DNA from: Desulfuromonadaceae bacterium
GTDB taxonomy: Bacteria > Desulfobacterota > Desulfuromonadia > Desulfuromonadales > Desulfuromonadaceae
NCBI GenBank assembly: GCA_016936455.1
Contig: JAFGXV010000045.1
Location: 1 to 64,000 of the forward strand
Direction of reading: 5' to 3'
Length of the DNA stretch: 64,000 nt
Shown: piece by piece, positions 18,815 through 28,459 of the stretch
Position numbering within the stretch: the first letter of the stretch is position 1
Layout of the letters: every line of letters begins with the position of its first letter
Translations under genes and position numbers: made by a program
The notes under the pieces: model-generated
The model's input: only the letters and a program-made list of their open reading frames with translations
The model's database searches: none
Told to the model about the DNA's origin: nothing

Positions 18815-20191
18815 ATGTTTGATCAGCTGACAGATAAATTTGATGCGGTATTCAAAAAGCTGCGTGGCCAGGGTCGTCTGACCGAGGCACATGTCAAGGA
18901 AGCGCTGCGCGAAGTCCGGCTGGTGTTGCTCGAGGCCGACGTCAATTTCAAGGTGGTCAAGGATTTCGTTGCCGCCGTACAGGAACGTGCGGTTGGGTCG
19001 GATGTGCTGAAAAGTCTGACGCCGGCCCAACAGGTGATCAAGATCGTCCGTGACGAGCTTGGCCAGTTGATGGGTGAGGGCGAGGACAATGCGCTTGACC
19101 TGGCGGCGAGTCCTCCCGTGGCGATCATGCTGTGTGGTCTGCAGGGCGCCGGTAAGACCACGACCTGCGGCAAGCTGGCTCTGCGTCTGCGCAAAGACAA
19201 GCGTAAGCCGTTGCTGGTGCCGGCCGACATCTATCGCCCGGCCGCCATCGAACAGCTTAAGACGCTGGGGCGCCAGCTGGATGTTCCGGTTTATGACAGT
19301 CAGGCCGATCAGGACCCGGTAGAGATCTGCCAGCAGGCCTGGACCTACGCAGTTAATCATGGTTATGATACCCTGATTCTCGATACCGCCGGTCGATTGC
19401 ATATCGACGAAGCGTTGATGGACGAACTGGTGCGCATTCGCCAGTCCCTGTCACCGAAAGAAATTCTGTTTGTTGCCGACGCCATGACTGGCCAGGACGC
19501 CGTCAATGTGGTGAAGAGCTTTGATGAGCGGCTGGATGTGACCGGTGTCGTTCTGACCAAGCTCGACGGCGATGCCCGCGGTGGTGCCGCCCTGTCGGTT
19601 CGCGCTGTGACCGGAAAGCCGATCAAGTTTGTCGGCATGGGCGAGAAAATGGACGCCCTGGAAGTATTTCATGCAGACCGCATGGCCCAGCGCATTCTCG
19701 GTATGGGCGATGTGCTGTCGTTGATCGAGAAGGCCGAGGCCGCCATCGACAAGGACGAGGCCGCGCGCATGGAAAAGAAGATGCGCCAGGACGGCTTCAC
19801 CCTCGAAACCTTCCGTGACCAGATGCAGATGGTCAAGAAGATGGGCTCCATGGAGTCGCTGCTGAAAATGATTCCCGGCATGGGCAAGGCCCTGAAGCAG
19901 GCCGGCGGCATGCAGCTGCCCGACAAGGAGCTGAAGAAGATCGAGGCCATCATCTCCTCCATGACACCGGACGAGCGGCGTAATCACAAGATGATCAATG
20001 GTTCGCGGCGTCTGCGCATTGCCAAAGGCAGTGGTACCCGCATCCAGGATGTCAACCAGCTGCTCAAGCGCTTCACCGAGGCGCAGAAGATGATGAAGAA
20101 AATGCAGCAGATGGGGCCAAAAGGGTTGAAAGGCCTGATGGGCCGGGGTGGCTTTCCAGGCGGGCTGCCAGGCGGCGGCATGCCGTTTTAA
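18815..20191 (+). CDS. ffh: Signal recognition particle protein Ffh
   Basis: GTPase of the signal recognition particle that brings nascent membrane proteins to FtsY. The 458-residue product has an N domain, a G domain with GLQGAGKTTTCGKLA, DTAGRL and TKLDGDARGG, and a methionine-rich M domain ending in a Gly/Pro-rich tail. I use the ATG at 18815 with AGGA upstream, as families start MFDQLTDKF; an in-frame start lies six codons before. Leads the usual ffh-rpsP-rimM-trmD-rplS order. Confidence 0.98.
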   Translation: MFDQLTDKFDAVFKKLRGQGRLTEAHVKEALREVRLVLLEADVNFKVVKDFVAAVQERAVGSDVLKSLTPAQQVIKIVRDELGQLMGEGEDNALDLAASPPVAIMLCGLQGAGKTTTCGKLALRLRKDKRKPLLVPADIYRPAAIEQLKTLGRQLDVPVYDSQADQDPVEICQQAWTYAVNHGYDTLILDTAGRLHIDEALMDELVRIRQSLSPKEILFVADAMTGQDAVNVVKSFDERLDVTGVVLTKLDGDARGGAALSVRAVTGKPIKFVGMGEKMDALEVFHADRMAQRILGMGDVLSLIEKAEAAIDKDEAARMEKKMRQDGFTLETFRDQMQMVKKMGSMESLLKMIPGMGKALKQAGGMQLPDKELKKIEAIISSMTPDERRNHKMINGSRRLRIAKGSGTRIQDVNQLLKRFTEAQKMMKKMQQMGPKGLKGLMGRGGFPGGLPGGGMPF

Positions 20192-20269
20192 GCAGACCAG
20201 TTAAAACTGTTTATTCGCACCTGATGGGCAGGTGCTTTGATGCATCCCTGTAAAGAGAGGAAAAAAGAA

Positions 20270-20536
20270 ATGGCTGTAAAGATCCGATTAGCCCGTGGTG
20301 GCGCTAAGAAGAAACCCTTCTACCAGATTGTTGTGGCGGACGAGCGTTGTCCGCGTGATGGACGCTATGTCGAAAATCTGGGTCAGTACGATCCGCGCAA
20401 AGACGGTGAGCAGGTCAACCTGAACACTGAGCGGACACTGGCTTGGTTAAACAAGGGCGCCCAGCCCTCCCAGACCGTTCTGAGTCTGTTGCGCCAGAAT
20501 GGCGTCTGGAGTACATTCAAGGGCGGGAACAAGTAA
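20270..20536 (+). CDS. rpsP: Ribosomal protein bS16
   Basis: Small-subunit protein of 88 residues. It begins MAVKIRLARGGAKKKPFYQ and includes RDGRYVENLGQYDP, both diagnostic. The start is the ATG at 20270, with GAGAGG about 9 nt upstream; the frame is open further up. It lies between ffh and rimM. Confidence 0.98.
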   Translation: MAVKIRLARGGAKKKPFYQIVVADERCPRDGRYVENLGQYDPRKDGEQVNLNTERTLAWLNKGAQPSQTVLSLLRQNGVWSTFKGGNK

Positions 20537-20606
20537 GCGCTCGAATTTGTAACAACGAGCGGCCAGACGACGTCGAGACCGCTTTAAGACCTTCAGGTCA
20601 AAATAA

Positions 20607-21128
20607 ATGGAAGAAAAAGAGTTCAGCGTCGGAGTCGTTGTCGGAACCCACGGGTTGCGCGGGGATTTGAAGGTTCGCCCCCTGACGGCGGAATCCGGTG
20701 GCCTGTTCGACGCCCGGCGGGTGACCCTGGTCACGCAAAGGGGTGAAACACGGATTGTCGAGCCAGTACGCGTTGCGGCGCACAAGCAGTTCATCCTGCT
20801 GGCCCTCAAAGGCTACGATCATATCAGCAAAGTGGAACATCTGGTGGGAGCCGATGTGCGCATGGCGCTGGAGGATCTGCCGCAGCTGGAAGAGGACGCA
20901 AGCTACTGGTACCAGCTGGAAGGAATGACGGTTATCGACCGTCAGCGCGGAGAGCTGGGAGTCTTGAAATCGCTGATCGAAACCGCGGCTCATGATATCT
21001 ATATCGTTGAAGGGCCGTATGGCGAGATCATGATACCGGCAGTCAAGGCCATGGTTGAGCGGATTGACGAACAGCAGCGCTGCATGTACGTCAGTCTGCC
21101 GGATGAACTCATCGGGTTGAACGGATGA
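20607..21128 (+). CDS. rimM: Ribosome maturation factor RimM
   Basis: 16S rRNA processing factor that binds uS19 during 30S assembly. The 173-residue product has the N-terminal RimM barrel (VGVVVGTHGLRGDLKVRPLT) and the C-terminal PRC-barrel part (IYIVEGPYGEIMIPAVKAMV). Its stop overlaps the trmD start by 4 bp. The KH-domain gene (khpA) often found between rpsP and rimM is absent from this 70-bp gap. Confidence 0.96.
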   Translation: MEEKEFSVGVVVGTHGLRGDLKVRPLTAESGGLFDARRVTLVTQRGETRIVEPVRVAAHKQFILLALKGYDHISKVEHLVGADVRMALEDLPQLEEDASYWYQLEGMTVIDRQRGELGVLKSLIETAAHDIYIVEGPYGEIMIPAVKAMVERIDEQQRCMYVSLPDELIGLNG

Positions 21129-21874
21129 ACTTTGACGTTCTCACCCTGTTTCCGGAGATGTTCACCTCGCCCTTTTCCGGGAGTATTCTCGGCAAGGCGA
21201 TTGAGAAAGAGCTGATCCGGGTGGTCGCGCATCCGCTGCGTCAGTGGGCTGAAGGTCGCCATCTGGTGACCGACGATACGCCCTACGGTGGCGGCAGCGG
21301 CATGGTCATGAAGCCGGAACCGGTTTGGCGCGCGCTGCAAACGCTGCGTCAGAACAATCCGGGGGCCAAGGTCCTGTTGATGACGCCGCAGGGGCGCCGT
21401 TTTGATCAGGCCGCCGCACAGACTCTGGCTGGGGAAAGTGGGCTGATTTTTGTCTGTGGCCGGTATGAAGGCTTTGACGAGCGCATTCGCGGTTATGTCG
21501 ACGAGGAATATTCCCTTGGCGACTTCGTGTTGACCGGAGGGGAGCTGCCGGCCATGGTGATGATCGATGCCATTGCCCGTTTCGTTCCCGGTGTGCTGGG
21601 CAATGAGACGAGTGCGGCGGGTGATTCGTTCAGTGACGGATTGCTGGAGTTTCCGCATTATACCCGGCCCGCCAGCTTCGAAGGGCAGGCGGTGCCCGAG
21701 GTGCTGTTGTCCGGCGACCACGCCCGCATTGCCGAGTGGCGGCGCTGGCAGCAGTTGCGGCGCACCCGTCAGCGGCGGCCCGATCTCTGGCGGCACCATG
21801 TTTTGACCAAGCACGATCAGGACCTGCTCCGGCGTTATGGTGACAACGGACAGGACGATGAACTGACAGACTAG
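21125..21874 (+). CDS. trmD: tRNA (guanine-37-N1)-methyltransferase
   Basis: Essential SPOUT methyltransferase that makes m1G37 and prevents frameshifting. The 249-residue product contains [27 protein letters not shown], the knot segment [12 protein letters not shown] and [22 protein letters not shown]. Its ATG overlaps the rimM stop, so translation is probably coupled. rplS follows 50 bp later. Confidence 0.98.
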   Translation: MNFDVLTLFPEMFTSPFSGSILGKAIEKELIRVVAHPLRQWAEGRHLVTDDTPYGGGSGMVMKPEPVWRALQTLRQNNPGAKVLLMTPQGRRFDQAAAQTLAGESGLIFVCGRYEGFDERIRGYVDEEYSLGDFVLTGGELPAMVMIDAIARFVPGVLGNETSAAGDSFSDGLLEFPHYTRPASFEGQAVPEVLLSGDHARIAEWRRWQQLRRTRQRRPDLWRHHVLTKHDQDLLRRYGDNGQDDELTD

Positions 21875-21924
21875 AAACAAAAAAAACAACGGATTTTCCG
21901 ACGTTGCATAGAAGGAGAAAAAAG

Positions 21925-22272
21925 ATGAATATTGTTGAACAAATCGGCAACGAGCAATTGAAGCAGGATATCCCGACTTTCAAGGCGGGCGACACCCTGC
22001 GTGTTCATGTCAAAATCACGGAAGGTAACAAAGAGCGTATCCAGGTGTTCCAGGGGATGTGCATCAAGCGCAAGAACCGTGGTATCGCCTCGACCTTTAC
22101 CGTGCGCAAGATCTCTGGCGGCATGGGCGTTGAGCGTGTGTTCCCGCTGCATTCGCCCGTGGTGGATAAAATCGAGGTCATGACTGTTGGTCGTGTCCGT
22201 CGCGCCAAGCTGTACTACCTGCGTAACCTGCAGGGCAAGGCAGCGCGTATCCGCGAACTGCGCAGAAACTAG
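21925..22272 (+). CDS. rplS: Ribosomal protein bL19
   Basis: Large-subunit protein of 115 residues. It starts [13 protein letters not shown] and shows [29 protein letters not shown] and [17 protein letters not shown] use the ATG at 21925, preceded by GAAGGAGA. Last gene of the ffh-rplS series; a terminator follows. Confidence 0.98.
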   Translation: MNIVEQIGNEQLKQDIPTFKAGDTLRVHVKITEGNKERIQVFQGMCIKRKNRGIASTFTVRKISGGMGVERVFPLHSPVVDKIEVMTVGRVRRAKLYYLRNLQGKAARIRELRRN

Positions 22273-22316
22273 ATTCTGTCCAAAACGCCCGTTTCGGACA
22301 GGGTTGTACTCAGCAT

Positions 22317-22357
22317 GCCGGTTTCCTCCCTTCATGGGGGAGCCGGCTTTTGCTTTT
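22317..22357 (+). terminator. Terminator after rplS
   Basis: GCCGG at 22317-22321 pairs with CCGGC at 22343-22347, extended inward by CTCCC with GGGGG, followed by TTTTGCTTTT. It lies 45 bp after the rplS stop. Confidence 0.75.
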
Positions 22358-22559
22358 GAACTGGTTGTCGGCGCGCCGTAGTGCAATGCTTGCCCTTGTC
22401 CCTCCGTGTAGGCAGCCCCCACATCCCTTTTTTCCTTTCTTTCCCTTCTGTTCTATCTGCTCTATACTGCTTGCGAACCGGTGTTCATGGCGTTTGATAA
22501 CAGCCATTGAGCGGTGTGTCCTGTTGGTTTTTCTCAGCTGTTGTCCGTTTGAGGTCGTT

Positions 22560-23201
22560 ATGTCGTCTCAGCCCAGCTTGTTCAGTGACTGTCCGCTGGA
22601 GGATGCCCTGTCTTTCGAGCGTCGTCTGCGTGCCCAGGGTTTCCGGGCGGTTGCCGGTGTGGACGAGGCGGGGCGGGGGCCGTTGGCCGGCCCGGTGGTG
22701 GCGGCGGCTGTCATCCTGCCTGAAACATTCAATCTGCCCGGATTGACGGACTCGAAGAAACTTTCCGCCTTGCAACGCGAACGGCTGTTCGGTCCCATCC
22801 GTGCGCAGGCCATTGCCGTCGGTGTGGGATTTGCCCATGCCCACGAGGTGGATGAAATCAATATCCTTCAGGCGACGCTGAAAGCCATGGGCGACGCCTT
22901 GAAGCGTCTGCGGTGGACGCCGGATCATGTGCTGGTGGACGGTATCACGCCGCTGCCGCTGGCCATCCCGCAACAGACGCTGAAACAGGGAGACAGCCGT
23001 TCGTTATCCATCGCTGCCGCTTCGGTGATCGCCAAGGTGGTGCGTGACCGCATGATGCAGGTGTACGACCGCCGCTATCCCCAATATGGATTCGCCCGCC
23101 ACAAGGGCTATGGCAGTGCCGAGCATCGACGGCTGATTGCTGAGCACGGGCCCTGCCCGTTGCATCGTGCCACCTTTGCCGGTGTGCGGGAACATCTGTG
23201 A
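22560..23201 (+). CDS. rnhB: Ribonuclease HII
   Basis: Endonuclease that cuts the RNA strand of RNA-DNA hybrids and single misincorporated ribonucleotides. The 213-residue product has GVDEAGRGPLAGPVVAAAV with the catalytic Asp-Glu pair, TDSKKLS, and KVVRDRMM. I chose the ATG at 22560 with GAGGT upstream; the open frame extends to 22350, but that part overlaps the rplS terminator region. Its end overlaps the next gene by 4 bp. Confidence 0.96.
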   Translation: MSSQPSLFSDCPLEDALSFERRLRAQGFRAVAGVDEAGRGPLAGPVVAAAVILPETFNLPGLTDSKKLSALQRERLFGPIRAQAIAVGVGFAHAHEVDEINILQATLKAMGDALKRLRWTPDHVLVDGITPLPLAIPQQTLKQGDSRSLSIAAASVIAKVVRDRMMQVYDRRYPQYGFARHKGYGSAEHRRLIAEHGPCPLHRATFAGVREHL

Positions 23202-23560
23202 CCCAGGAGCGGCTGCAGCTGGGGCGCTGGGGCGAGCAGCAGGCGGTGCGTTATCTGCGTCGGCGGCTCTACCGTGTTCTCGAGGTCAACTATCGCAGTC
23301 GCCTGGGCGAAGTGGATATCATCGCCCGTCGCGGGTCGGTTCTCGCTTTTATTGAAGTCAAAACTCGGCGCCAGACGCTGTTCGGTGCGGCGCAAGAGGC
23401 GGTGACGCTGCGGAAACAGCGTCAGATCCTACGCGTGGCCCAGGGCTACCTCCAACAGTCTGCCCTGGATTTGCAGCCACGGTTTGACGTGATCAGCGTG
23501 ATGGCTGAAGGGCAGCGGGTACGGATCGATCATATTGAGGATGCCTTTCGCCCGGACTGA
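23198..23560 (+). CDS. yraN: UPF0102 (YraN-like) nuclease-fold protein
   Basis: A 120-residue protein of the YraN family with a restriction-endonuclease-like core: [28 protein letters not shown] and [11 protein letters not shown] (the D-ExK type acidic motif). The GTG start overlaps the rnhB stop. Its biological role is not established; rnhB-yraN adjacency is common. Confidence 0.92.
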   Translation: MTQERLQLGRWGEQQAVRYLRRRLYRVLEVNYRSRLGEVDIIARRGSVLAFIEVKTRRQTLFGAAQEAVTLRKQRQILRVAQGYLQQSALDLQPRFDVISVMAEGQRVRIDHIEDAFRPD

Positions 23561-23594
23561 GCGGCGCAAGGCACCACAAGCAAGGAAGATAACC

Positions 23595-25547
23595 ATGGAT
23601 GATCTACAGAATAGTGACCTGGGGCTGTTCCGCCTCGCCGTGGCAACGCCGGAGCATCGTGTGGCCGATATTGCCTTCAACCTGCACCAGATCTGCGAAC
23701 TGGTTGAACAGGCCGACCGGCAACAGTGTCAGGGGGTTGTTTTCCCTGAACTGTCCCTGACGGGTTACAGCTGTGGCGATCTGTTTTTTCAGGCGCTGTT
23801 GCAGCAGCAGGTGGAGCATGCCCTGCTCGATCTGGCGATTCTGACCCGCGAGCGGTCGCTGCTGGTGATTGTCGGTGCGCCACTGGTGCAGTCCGGCCGC
23901 CTGTTCAATTGCGCCGTGCTGCTGGCCGGTGGTCGTATCCTCGGCGTGGTGCCGAAAACCTTTCTGCCCAATACCCAGGAATTCTACGAAGAACGCTGGT
24001 TTTCCGCGGCTACCGATCGCAATGCGGATGTGATCGATATCGCCGGCCGCAAGGTGCCTTTCGGCGAGGATCTGCTGTTCCAACACGAGCAGTGGGGAAG
24101 CTGCCGTCTTGGCGTCGAGATCTGCGAGGATGGCTGGGTGGCCAATCCCGGCAGCGGCGATATGGCCCTGGCCGGTGCCACGATCCTGTGCAATCTTTCT
24201 GCCAGCCCGGAGATCCTCGGCAAACAGGCTTATCGACGCCAGCTGGTGTCCTCCCAGTCCGCCCGCTGCCTGGCCCTGTATGCCTATGCCTCGGCCGGTC
24301 CGGGGGAGTCGAGTACCGATCTGGTGTTCTCCGGGCATTCCCTGATGGCGGAGAACGGACAGTTGCTGGTCGAAAGCGAGCGCTTTTGCTTCACCAGTCA
24401 GCTGGTCTGTGCAGATGCGGATATGGAACGGCTTGAGCTGGAGCGGCTGAAGAACAACAGCTTTGCCGCTGGCATGCCCCGCCGCAGTTATCGCATGGTC
24501 CCCTTTCATGTGGCGTCGCGCAGCGTGACGGAGCTGAAACGGCCCCTGCCGCGCCAGCCGTTTGTGCCGGGCGACCCGGCCGTGCGCAGCGCCCATTGCG
24601 AGGAGATCTTTGCCCTGCAGACCACGGCGCTGGTCAAGCGGTTGCGTCATCTGCACAGCCGCCGGGTGGTGATCGGTATCTCGGGCGGTCTGGATTCGAC
24701 CCTGGCGCTGCTGGTGCTGGTGCGGGCGTTTGACCGCCTTGGTCTGAAGCGGGACGGGATTGTCGCTCTGACCCTGCCCGGGTTCGGCACCACGGCCCGC
24801 ACGCGCGGCAATGCCGAACAGTTGATGGAAAAACTGGGGGTGACGCGCCGTATCGTGCCGATCGACGAGGCGGTGCGCCAGCATTTCATCGACATCGGTC
24901 ATGACGAACAGCGCCACGACATCACCTACGAGAATGCCCAGGCGCGCGAGCGTACCCAGATTCTGATGGATGTTGCCAACCAGGTGGGGGGGATCGTCAT
25001 CGGCACGGGAGACCTGTCCGAGCTGGCTCTGGGCTGGTGCACCTACAATGCCGATCACATGTCCATGTACGGCGTCAACTGCGGGGTGCCGAAGACCCTG
25101 GTGCGCTATCTGGTCTCCTGGTGCGCGGAAACCGCCTATTGCGGCGAAACCCGGGCGATCCTCGAGGATATCTGTGCCACGCCTGTGTCGCCGGAGCTGC
25201 TGCCGCCCGATGAGCAGGGACAGATCCGCCAGGTCACCGAGGACCATGTTGGTCCCTATGAGCTGCACGATTTCTTTCTGTTTCAGGTGGTGCGCAATCA
25301 GTACGAGCCGCGCAAGGTGTTCTGGCTGGCCCGCACCGCCTTTGACGGTGTCTATGACGGGGCGACGGTTCTGCGCTGGCTGAAGGTGTTTTACCAGCGC
25401 TTCTTCTCTCAGCAGTTCAAACGCTCCTGTCTGCCCGACGGACCCAAGGTGGGCAGCGTCTCCCTGTCGCCGCGCGGTGACTGGCGTATGCCGAGTGACG
25501 CTGTCGCTGATCTGTGGCTGTCGCAGCTGGAGCTGATCCGTGTCTGA
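23595..25547 (+). CDS. nadE: Glutamine-dependent NAD+ synthetase
   Basis: Final step of NAD synthesis, amidating deamido-NAD with glutamine nitrogen. The 650-residue product fuses an N-terminal nitrilase-type glutaminase (about 1-290; Glu in [15 protein letters not shown], Lys in PKTFLPN, Cys in GVEICEDGW) to a C-terminal synthetase with the PP-loop [13 protein letters not shown]. Start taken at the ATG at 23595 with AAGGA at 8 nt; the frame is open upstream into yraN. It overlaps rsmI by 8 bp. Confidence 0.97.
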   Translation: MDDLQNSDLGLFRLAVATPEHRVADIAFNLHQICELVEQADRQQCQGVVFPELSLTGYSCGDLFFQALLQQQVEHALLDLAILTRERSLLVIVGAPLVQSGRLFNCAVLLAGGRILGVVPKTFLPNTQEFYEERWFSAATDRNADVIDIAGRKVPFGEDLLFQHEQWGSCRLGVEICEDGWVANPGSGDMALAGATILCNLSASPEILGKQAYRRQLVSSQSARCLALYAYASAGPGESSTDLVFSGHSLMAENGQLLVESERFCFTSQLVCADADMERLELERLKNNSFAAGMPRRSYRMVPFHVASRSVTELKRPLPRQPFVPGDPAVRSAHCEEIFALQTTALVKRLRHLHSRRVVIGISGGLDSTLALLVLVRAFDRLGLKRDGIVALTLPGFGTTARTRGNAEQLMEKLGVTRRIVPIDEAVRQHFIDIGHDEQRHDITYENAQARERTQILMDVANQVGGIVIGTGDLSELALGWCTYNADHMSMYGVNCGVPKTLVRYLVSWCAETAYCGETRAILEDICATPVSPELLPPDEQGQIRQVTEDHVGPYELHDFFLFQVVRNQYEPRKVFWLARTAFDGVYDGATVLRWLKVFYQRFFSQQFKRSCLPDGPKVGSVSLSPRGDWRMPSDAVADLWLSQLELIRV

Positions 25548-26406
25548 GGGCGGTGAGGCGAGCTCAAATGGCGTGCTCTATGTGGTGGCCACGCCCATCG
25601 GCAACCTGGAGGACATGACCTTTCGGGCGGTGCGGATTCTCAAAGAAGTCGATCTGGTCGCCGCCGAGGACACCCGCCACAGCCGCAAGCTGTTCAATCA
25701 TTTTGGTATCACCACGCCGCTGACGTCCTGTTTTGAACACAATGAGGCGCAAAAAGGGGACTATCTTGTTGATCTGCTGCGTCAGGGAAAACAGATCGCC
25801 CTGATCAGCGATGCCGGCACCCCGGCCATCTCCGATCCCGGCAGCCTCCTGGTGCAGCGCTGTGTCGAAGCGGGCATCCGGGTATCGGCCATTCCCGGCC
25901 CCAGCGCCTGCATCAGCGCCTTGTCCATGTCCGGGTTGCCGACGGACCGCTTCTGTTTTGACGGCTTTCTGCACTCCCGCAGCGCTGCCCGCTGCCGCGC
26001 CCTGGAAGATTATCGCCATGAACAGCGCACCGCTGTGTTCTATGAAGCTCCGCACCGGCTGCTCGCCTGCCTGCGCGATGTGGTGGCGACACTGGGCGAA
26101 GCGCGACAACTGGCCGTGGTGCGCGAGCTGACCAAATTGCACGAAGAGCTGTTTCGCGGCAGTGTGGCCGAGGCCCTCGAGCATTTTGCCCAGAGCCGGG
26201 TACGCGGCGAAATCGTGTTGCTGCTGGCGCCGGCGGAAAAACAGGCTCCAGCCGAAACGGTGGAGGAAGCGTTAGAGCGCTTGCTTGCCGAAACGGATCA
26301 GCCGCTGAAAACCGTCATCAAGCAGGTCGCGAAAGAATACGGACTCAGCGGCAGCGAGGTGTATGCCATGGCTCTGAAGCTCAAAAAGGGTTCAGCGGGA
26401 GTGTAG
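25540..26406 (+). CDS. rsmI: 16S rRNA (cytidine-1402-2'-O)-methyltransferase
   Basis: Tetrapyrrole-methylase-fold enzyme that 2'-O-methylates C1402 in the decoding centre. The 288-residue product has [44 protein letters not shown] and FYEAPHRL. It starts with a GTG inside the end of nadE. It is the last core gene before the cassette remnant, so the boundary of the foreign region lies shortly after its stop. Confidence 0.97.
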   Translation: MSEGGEASSNGVLYVVATPIGNLEDMTFRAVRILKEVDLVAAEDTRHSRKLFNHFGITTPLTSCFEHNEAQKGDYLVDLLRQGKQIALISDAGTPAISDPGSLLVQRCVEAGIRVSAIPGPSACISALSMSGLPTDRFCFDGFLHSRSAARCRALEDYRHEQRTAVFYEAPHRLLACLRDVVATLGEARQLAVVRELTKLHEELFRGSVAEALEHFAQSRVRGEIVLLLAPAEKQAPAETVEEALERLLAETDQPLKTVIKQVAKEYGLSGSEVYAMALKLKKGSAGV

Positions 26407-26430
26407 GGGGGCCTGTTTGTGGCGTGAGCA

Positions 26431-26817
26431 GTGCTTGCAACGGAGATCCACTTTTCAGTCTTATGGGATTCAAGCCGTCTTTCCCTTCTTGGGTCAGCCT
26501 ATTCATCGTTCACTTCGCGATACTTCTTTGTGGCATCCCGCCTAACCGGATGGCAAACGCTGCCGAGGCAGGGCAGTGGGCGGTTTGTGGATGCGATTGA
26601 GCGTGGGATTGAGCGGAAGCTTAACCGACAGATTGAACTGCGCGGCAGGGACGACCGCATAGGGGTAAAAATCTGCCCTCTTTTACGAGAAAGTCAAAAT
26701 ATCAACAACGTCCCTGCCCCGCCCTTAAAAAACTTCGATCTAAGAAAGGGTAACCTGCTTGGTGTAGGCATGGGATTGATATTTCTCTGTCCGACTATCG
26801 TATATCTACTGACTTGA
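26431..26817 (+). pseudogene. Probable remnant of an integron cassette gene
   Basis: A 128-codon frame I cannot assign to a family. Only the C-terminal part looks protein-like, with RFVDAIERGIERKLNRQIELRG and a hydrophobic tail LLGVGMGLIFLCPTIVYLLT. A different frame (26463-26600) encodes a 45-residue signal-peptide-like stretch, so a frameshifted gene is possible. The stop lies 34 bp before a clear attC site, as expected for a cassette gene. No core site complementary to that attC's inverse core is found upstream, so the 5' part seems to have been lost. Low confidence as a functional gene. Confidence 0.35.
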
Positions 26818-26851
26818 ATTAGTACTGGTTATTAACAAGTGAGACAAAAAA

Positions 26852-26912
26852 GGCTAACAAGGCTATTTCAGCCGACGAAAAAAGCCGCGCAGCTGAATAG
26901 CAGCGTTATATG
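26852..26912 (+). repeat. attC recombination site (59-base-element type)
   Basis: A 61-bp imperfect palindrome starting GGCTAACAA and ending AGCGTTATATG. Inner arms GCTATTTCAGC (26862-26872) and GCTGAATAGC (26892-26901) are complementary with one unpaired T, like the extrahelical base of attC hairpins. A CGACG spacer follows the left arm. The organisation closely resembles the attC of the aadA cassettes. The recombination point would be G/TT at 26905-26907. Confidence 0.75.
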
Positions 26913-26929
26913 AAAAACAAGGAATAAAC

Positions 26930-27793
26930 ATGAAAAAAAAGATATTATTTGTAATGATACCTTTCCTCCTATTATCAGGATGTGCGAGCAACGAGCTTTC
27001 TCTGAGGCATGATGTCGCATTGTCTTTTGATTCAGAACGTATCGCTTATGATATTGCTGGCAAAGGAAAAACAGCGCTGATTTTTATTCACGGCTGGAGT
27101 TGTGATGGACGTTACTGGCAGAAACAAATTCCTGTATTCGCAAAAGAGTATCAAGTAATCACTGTTGATTTGGCTGGCCATGGACATTCTTCATTAGATA
27201 GATCCGAGTTTTCAATGTTGTCCTTCGCCAACGATGTGAAAGCAATTATTGATAAAGAAAACATTGATAGAGCTATTTTGATCGGGCATTCAATGGGAGG
27301 CGGTGTAATTGCTGAAGCGGCCAGATTAATGCCAGAAAAAGTAGTTGGGATTGTAGGAATTGATACTTTGCAAAATGTTGCGGAACGCACCCCTCAAAGT
27401 GTAATTGACGAAATGGTAAAACCCTTTGAAGCTGATTTTAAAAGCGCCGCACAGGATTTTGTTTCACCAATGTTTCCGAAAGGCACTGATCAACAATTGA
27501 TGAATTGGGTAAAAGAAGATATGTCTTCTGCCCCAAAGGAAATTGCTTTAAGTGCCTTTCGCAACTATCTGGGTCAGTATGTAAACGGAGAAGCTGCCAT
27601 TGTATTTAAAGATATTACTATTCCTGTAGTCTCAATAAACGCCAGATTATGGCCGACAGCACCTGAAGAGAACAGAAAGTATATAAAAAACTATCAACTT
27701 TTTTATATTGAGGAAACAGGTCACTTTCCAATGCTGGAAAAGCCTGAAGAATTTAATATGCTCTTGAAAAAAGCACTTAACTCCATAGAATAA
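26930..27793 (+). CDS. Alpha/beta-hydrolase lipoprotein (cassette-borne)
   Basis: A 287-residue hydrolase with a lipoprotein signal (MKKKILFVMIPFLLLSGC, lipidated Cys18), so it is probably anchored in an envelope membrane facing the periplasm. Alpha/beta-hydrolase landmarks are the HGWS oxyanion segment (54-57), the nucleophile elbow GHSMGG (Ser121) and a C-terminal histidine in TGHFPML (His265). The substrate is not predictable. The gene is AT-rich with codon use unlike its neighbours. It starts 17 bp after an attC and ends just before a collapsed one, so it was acquired as an integron cassette. GGAATAAAC precedes the ATG. Confidence 0.85.
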   Translation: MKKKILFVMIPFLLLSGCASNELSLRHDVALSFDSERIAYDIAGKGKTALIFIHGWSCDGRYWQKQIPVFAKEYQVITVDLAGHGHSSLDRSEFSMLSFANDVKAIIDKENIDRAILIGHSMGGGVIAEAARLMPEKVVGIVGIDTLQNVAERTPQSVIDEMVKPFEADFKSAAQDFVSPMFPKGTDQQLMNWVKEDMSSAPKEIALSAFRNYLGQYVNGEAAIVFKDITIPVVSINARLWPTAPEENRKYIKNYQLFYIEETGHFPMLEKPEEFNMLLKKALNSIE

Positions 27794-27807
27794 AAAAGTA
27801 ATATGAA

Positions 27808-27828
27808 CATATAATCAGGCGTTAGTTG
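27808..27828 (+). repeat. Collapsed attC between cassettes
   Basis: CATATAAT at 27808-27815 is the near-complement of the first bases of the preceding cassette (GTTATATG). It is followed after five bases by the next core, GTTAGTTG (27821-27828). The inner arms of a normal attC are missing, so this looks like an internally deleted site that could no longer fold into a full hairpin. Confidence 0.5.
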
Positions 27829-27843
27829 CAAAAATGATTTCAG

Positions 27844-28122
27844 TTACTCAGAAGGAAACTTTTGTTTTTGATGAAGAACTCGCAGAATGCGAATCGTGGA
27901 TCTGTCAACAAAATAGGATATGATCATTGAAACATCAGGAATAATGAGCAATCTGCCTCGAATTCCATCTCGTTGAACGCCCATCAACGGCTGTTCAATT
28001 AAGTTTTGAACTTTAGCTTCAATGATTTCATCTGTTTTTTCAGCAGCATCTGGGTTGAAGTCGTAAAGAAATTCGAAAATTTTCTCACGATCATTTAAGG
28101 ATTCTTCTTCCCAAAAAATCAT
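27844..28122 (-). CDS. RelE/ParE-family toxin
   Basis: A 92-residue protein of the RelE/ParE fold: an N-terminal helical part (DREKIFEFLYDFNPDAAEKTDEIIEAKVQNL) and the beta core with GVQRDGIRGRLLIIPDVSMIISYFV and IRILRVLHQKQKFP. Members inhibit growth by mRNA cleavage (RelE) or gyrase poisoning (ParE); which applies is unclear. The ATG overlaps the antitoxin stop by 4 bp. It runs against the cassette direction, as toxin-antitoxin cassettes with their own promoter often do. Confidence 0.85.
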   Translation of the reverse strand: MIFWEEESLNDREKIFEFLYDFNPDAAEKTDEIIEAKVQNLIEQPLMGVQRDGIRGRLLIIPDVSMIISYFVDRSTIRILRVLHQKQKFPSE

Positions 28123-28403
28123 TGACGACCCCGATTGCGAACCTTGGCTTTACGTTCAGCCATTTGTGTTTTTGCAGAGTCATTATTGACGAACACAGCC
28201 TTGCCGGAATCAAGCTTGTCGAACGCAAGGTTTACTTGTTCGGTAAGCCAGGTATCATGAGACAAAGCCTTGCGTTGTTGCTCGGCAAGCTGCTCAGTTA
28301 GTTCACGGCAAGCGTCGCTAAGGGTGCGACCTTGGCTCTCAGCCATTTGCTGGGCTAAACGTTTTGTTTCATCGTCAATACGAAATTGAATTCTAGTATC
28401 CAT
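28119..28403 (-). CDS. RelB/DinJ-type antitoxin
   Basis: A 94-residue antitoxin partner. The N-terminal MDTRIQFRIDDETKRLAQQMAESQGRTLSDAC segment fits a ribbon-helix-helix DNA-binding fold of the RelB/DinJ kind; the C-terminal part would bind the toxin. I use the ATG at 28403, with GGGAG 6 nt before it; a TTG at 28418 also opens the frame. A partly symmetrical TTGTG-N2-CACAA element just upstream could be the autoregulatory operator. Confidence 0.83.
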   Translation of the reverse strand: MDTRIQFRIDDETKRLAQQMAESQGRTLSDACRELTEQLAEQQRKALSHDTWLTEQVNLAFDKLDSGKAVFVNNDSAKTQMAERKAKVRNRGRQ

Positions 28404-28459
28404 AGGTAGCTCCCGCAATTATTGTGTGCACAAATGTTAGCACCGGAATCACTGGCGGC

